From assembly GCF_004682015.1 (NCBI RefSeq), contig NZ_SMLM01000001.1:806001-870000 (forward strand): a stretch of DNA of 64,000 bases, in the 5' to 3' direction. Position numbers and translations under genes: made by a program. The stretch comes from Ramlibacter henchirensis (lineage in GTDB: Bacteria; Pseudomonadota; Gammaproteobacteria; Burkholderiales; Burkholderiaceae_C). Within the stretch, counting starts at the first letter, position 1, and each line of letters begins with the position of its first letter. This document shows positions 63,027-64,000 of the stretch, one piece after another. The notes under the pieces are model-generated. The model made no database searches. It was not told the origin of the DNA and was given only the letters and a program-made list of their open reading frames with translations.

Positions 63027-63362
63027 TCAGGCCAGCAGCGCATCCACCCGGGTGGCGCAATCGAAGTCCGTGTCCGACAGCCCCTGCACGTCGTGCGTGG
63101 AGAAGCGCACCACGCAGCGGTTGTAGTGCACCGACAGGTCGGGATGGTGGTCCTGCGTGTGGGCGATGAAGGCCACCGCGTTCACGAAGGCGATCGTCTC
63201 GTGGTAGTTGGCGAAGGTGTAGGTGCGCTCGATCGCCACGTCGGCGCCATCGCCCGTCAGCTTCCAATCGGCCAGTGCGCCGAGCCGCGTGACCACCTCG
63301 GTGGGCGACAGCGCGCGGCGCGCCTGCCCCGACCAGTCCCTGACCTTGAGCATCGATCCCAT
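63027..63362 (-). CDS. 4a-hydroxytetrahydrobiopterin dehydratase
   Basis: The 111-residue protein matches the PCD/DCoH family: the active-site FVNAVAFIAHTQDHHPDLSVHYN segment holds the three catalytic His. Regenerates pterin cofactor for phenylalanine hydroxylase (PhhB role); no hydroxylase gene is visible here. ATG 63362 shares one base with the protease stop (TGATG) and has GGAGG six bases upstream, choosing it over 63353 and 63365. Confidence 0.93.
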   Translation of the reverse strand: MGSMLKVRDWSGQARRALSPTEVVTRLGALADWKLTGDGADVAIERTYTFANYHETIAFVNAVAFIAHTQDHHPDLSVHYNRCVVRFSTHDVQGLSDTDFDCATRVDALLA

Positions 63363-64000
63363 CATGCACCTCCGATGGCAGCCATCCTCGCCAGGCGCTC
63401 CGACGCGGGCGGATGCGAGTAGTAGAACTTGACGAACAGCGGATCCGGCGTGAGCGTCGAGGCGTTGTCCTCGTACAGCTTCAACAGCGCGCTGCGAAGG
63501 TCGTCCCGGCCGGTCTGCGCGACCGCGAACGCGTCGGCCTGGAACTCGTGGCGGCGCGACAGCTGCGCCATCAGCGGCGAGACAAAGAACGAGAACAGCG
63601 GCGCCGCCAGCATGAACAGCAGGAGCGCCAGCGCATCGTTCGGGCCCATCATGTTGGGCGTCACGCCCAGCCCCGTGAAGAACCACGGCTGGCGGGACAG
63701 GTAGCCCAGCAGCGCGAACCCCGCGAGGCTGAACGCGAAGAGGCCCACGATGCGCTTGATGATGTGCTTGTGGCGGAAGTGGCCGAGTTCGTGCGCCAGC
63801 ACCGCGTCGACCTCGCCCGGCGACAGGCGGGCCAGCAGGGTGTCAAAGAACACCACGCGCTTTGCGGCGCCGAACCCGGTGAAATAGGCGTTGGCATGCG
63901 CGCTGCGGCGGCTGCCGTCCATCACGAACAGGCCCTTGGCCGCGAAGCCGCAGCGTTGCATGAGCGCGGTGACGCGGGCCTTCAGCGTCTCGTCTTCCAG
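63362..64000 (-). CDS. M48 family metallopeptidase (Ste24/HtpX-like), N-terminus outside window
   Basis: The visible 212 residues hold the zinc motif VLAHELGHFRHKH near the middle, the third ligand region DAFAVAQTGRDDL and two membrane helices. The preceding SRRSAHANAYFTGFG with KRVVFFDTLL is typical of CAAX-protease (Ste24) types. It continues past 64000, so its start is not visible. Coupled to the pterin dehydratase. Confidence 0.95.
   Translation of the reverse strand: MEDETLKARVTALMQRCGFAAKGLFVMDGSRRSAHANAYFTGFGAAKRVVFFDTLLARLSPGEVDAVLAHELGHFRHKHIIKRIVGLFAFSLAGFALLGYLSRQPWFFTGLGVTPNMMGPNDALALLLFMLAAPLFSFFVSPLMAQLSRRHEFQADAFAVAQTGRDDLRSALLKLYEDNASTLTPDPLFVKFYYSHPPASERLARMAAIGGA

Overview
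The window is GC-rich chromosomal DNA, almost certainly from a betaproteobacterium of the Burkholderiales, most like Comamonadaceae (Ramlibacter/Variovorax type). The grounds are the rpsP-rimM-trmD-rplS order followed by CoA pyrophosphatase, a CobD-family protein, RsgA, pterin dehydratase and an M48 protease; a TRAP transporter beside a riboswitch-controlled gcvTHP operon; an ETF-ubiquinone oxidoreductase; and short dispersed repeats that I associate from memory with this family. I see no rRNA, tRNA, CRISPR array, transposase, integrase or phage gene. Most of the window looks like resident chromosome.

Layout. 0-3 kb: a DUF2069 membrane protein diverging from a YihY-family protein, then an unknown exported protein. 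2.9-9.2 kb: a tightly coupled leftward operon (OAH sulfhydrylase, alpha/beta hydrolase, DUF2157, DUF4401/GDYXXLXY, cytochrome P450, Mpo1-like protein). 9.3-12.2 kb: CBS protein, aroC, MFS transporter. 12.3-17.9 kb: a signalling and stress cluster (hybrid histidine kinase, TerB-like protein, SDR, two orphan receivers, two Hsp20 chaperones behind a sigma-32-like promoter). 17.9-22.9 kb: gcvT-gcvH-gcvP behind a tandem glycine riboswitch, ending in a terminator region that contains a suspicious poly-C/poly-G tract. 22.9-27.6 kb: dctP-dctQ-dctM TRAP operon and ETF-QO. 27.7-33.9 kb: SDR, EamA transporter, thioesterase, GDPD, a repeat-filled intergenic region, acyl-CoA synthetase and small proteins. 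33.9-39.1 kb: a nucleotide-sugar-epimerase-like/DoxX fusion with DUF2269 and a TrxB-like flavoprotein, an enolase-superfamily enzyme, and the TIGR02587/TIGR02588 pair. 39.2-46.4 kb: NDH-2, LLM flavoprotein, truncated MetE-type methyltransferase with a cupin, erythromycin-esterase family protein, small secreted proteins, and an MDR reductase. 46.5-49.8 kb: egtB-egtD (ergothioneine), DUF427 and a 2OG-Fe dioxygenase. 49.9-54.1 kb: SDR, exported intradiol dioxygenase, pseudouridine synthase, DUF486, and the PhoU-like/Pit phosphate pair. 54.1-57.0 kb: two tandem paralogous propeller-type lipoproteins. 57-64 kb: TM2 protein, acetyltransferase, then the ribosomal/tRNA-modification block.

Many neighbours share 1- or 4-base start/stop overlaps, which fix starts and indicate translational coupling. 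Several other genes have a GATAAT-like -10 six to eight bases before the start codon and no Shine-Dalgarno, suggesting leaderless transcripts. The observations most worth following are the P450/DUF2157/DUF4401 operon, the tandem propeller lipoproteins with duplicated leaders, the roughly 155-base inverted repeat pair at 30.8-31.2 kb, the repeat that supplies the rimM start, and the poly-G artefact candidate after gcvP. I did not find a convincing wholly new defence or mobile system.
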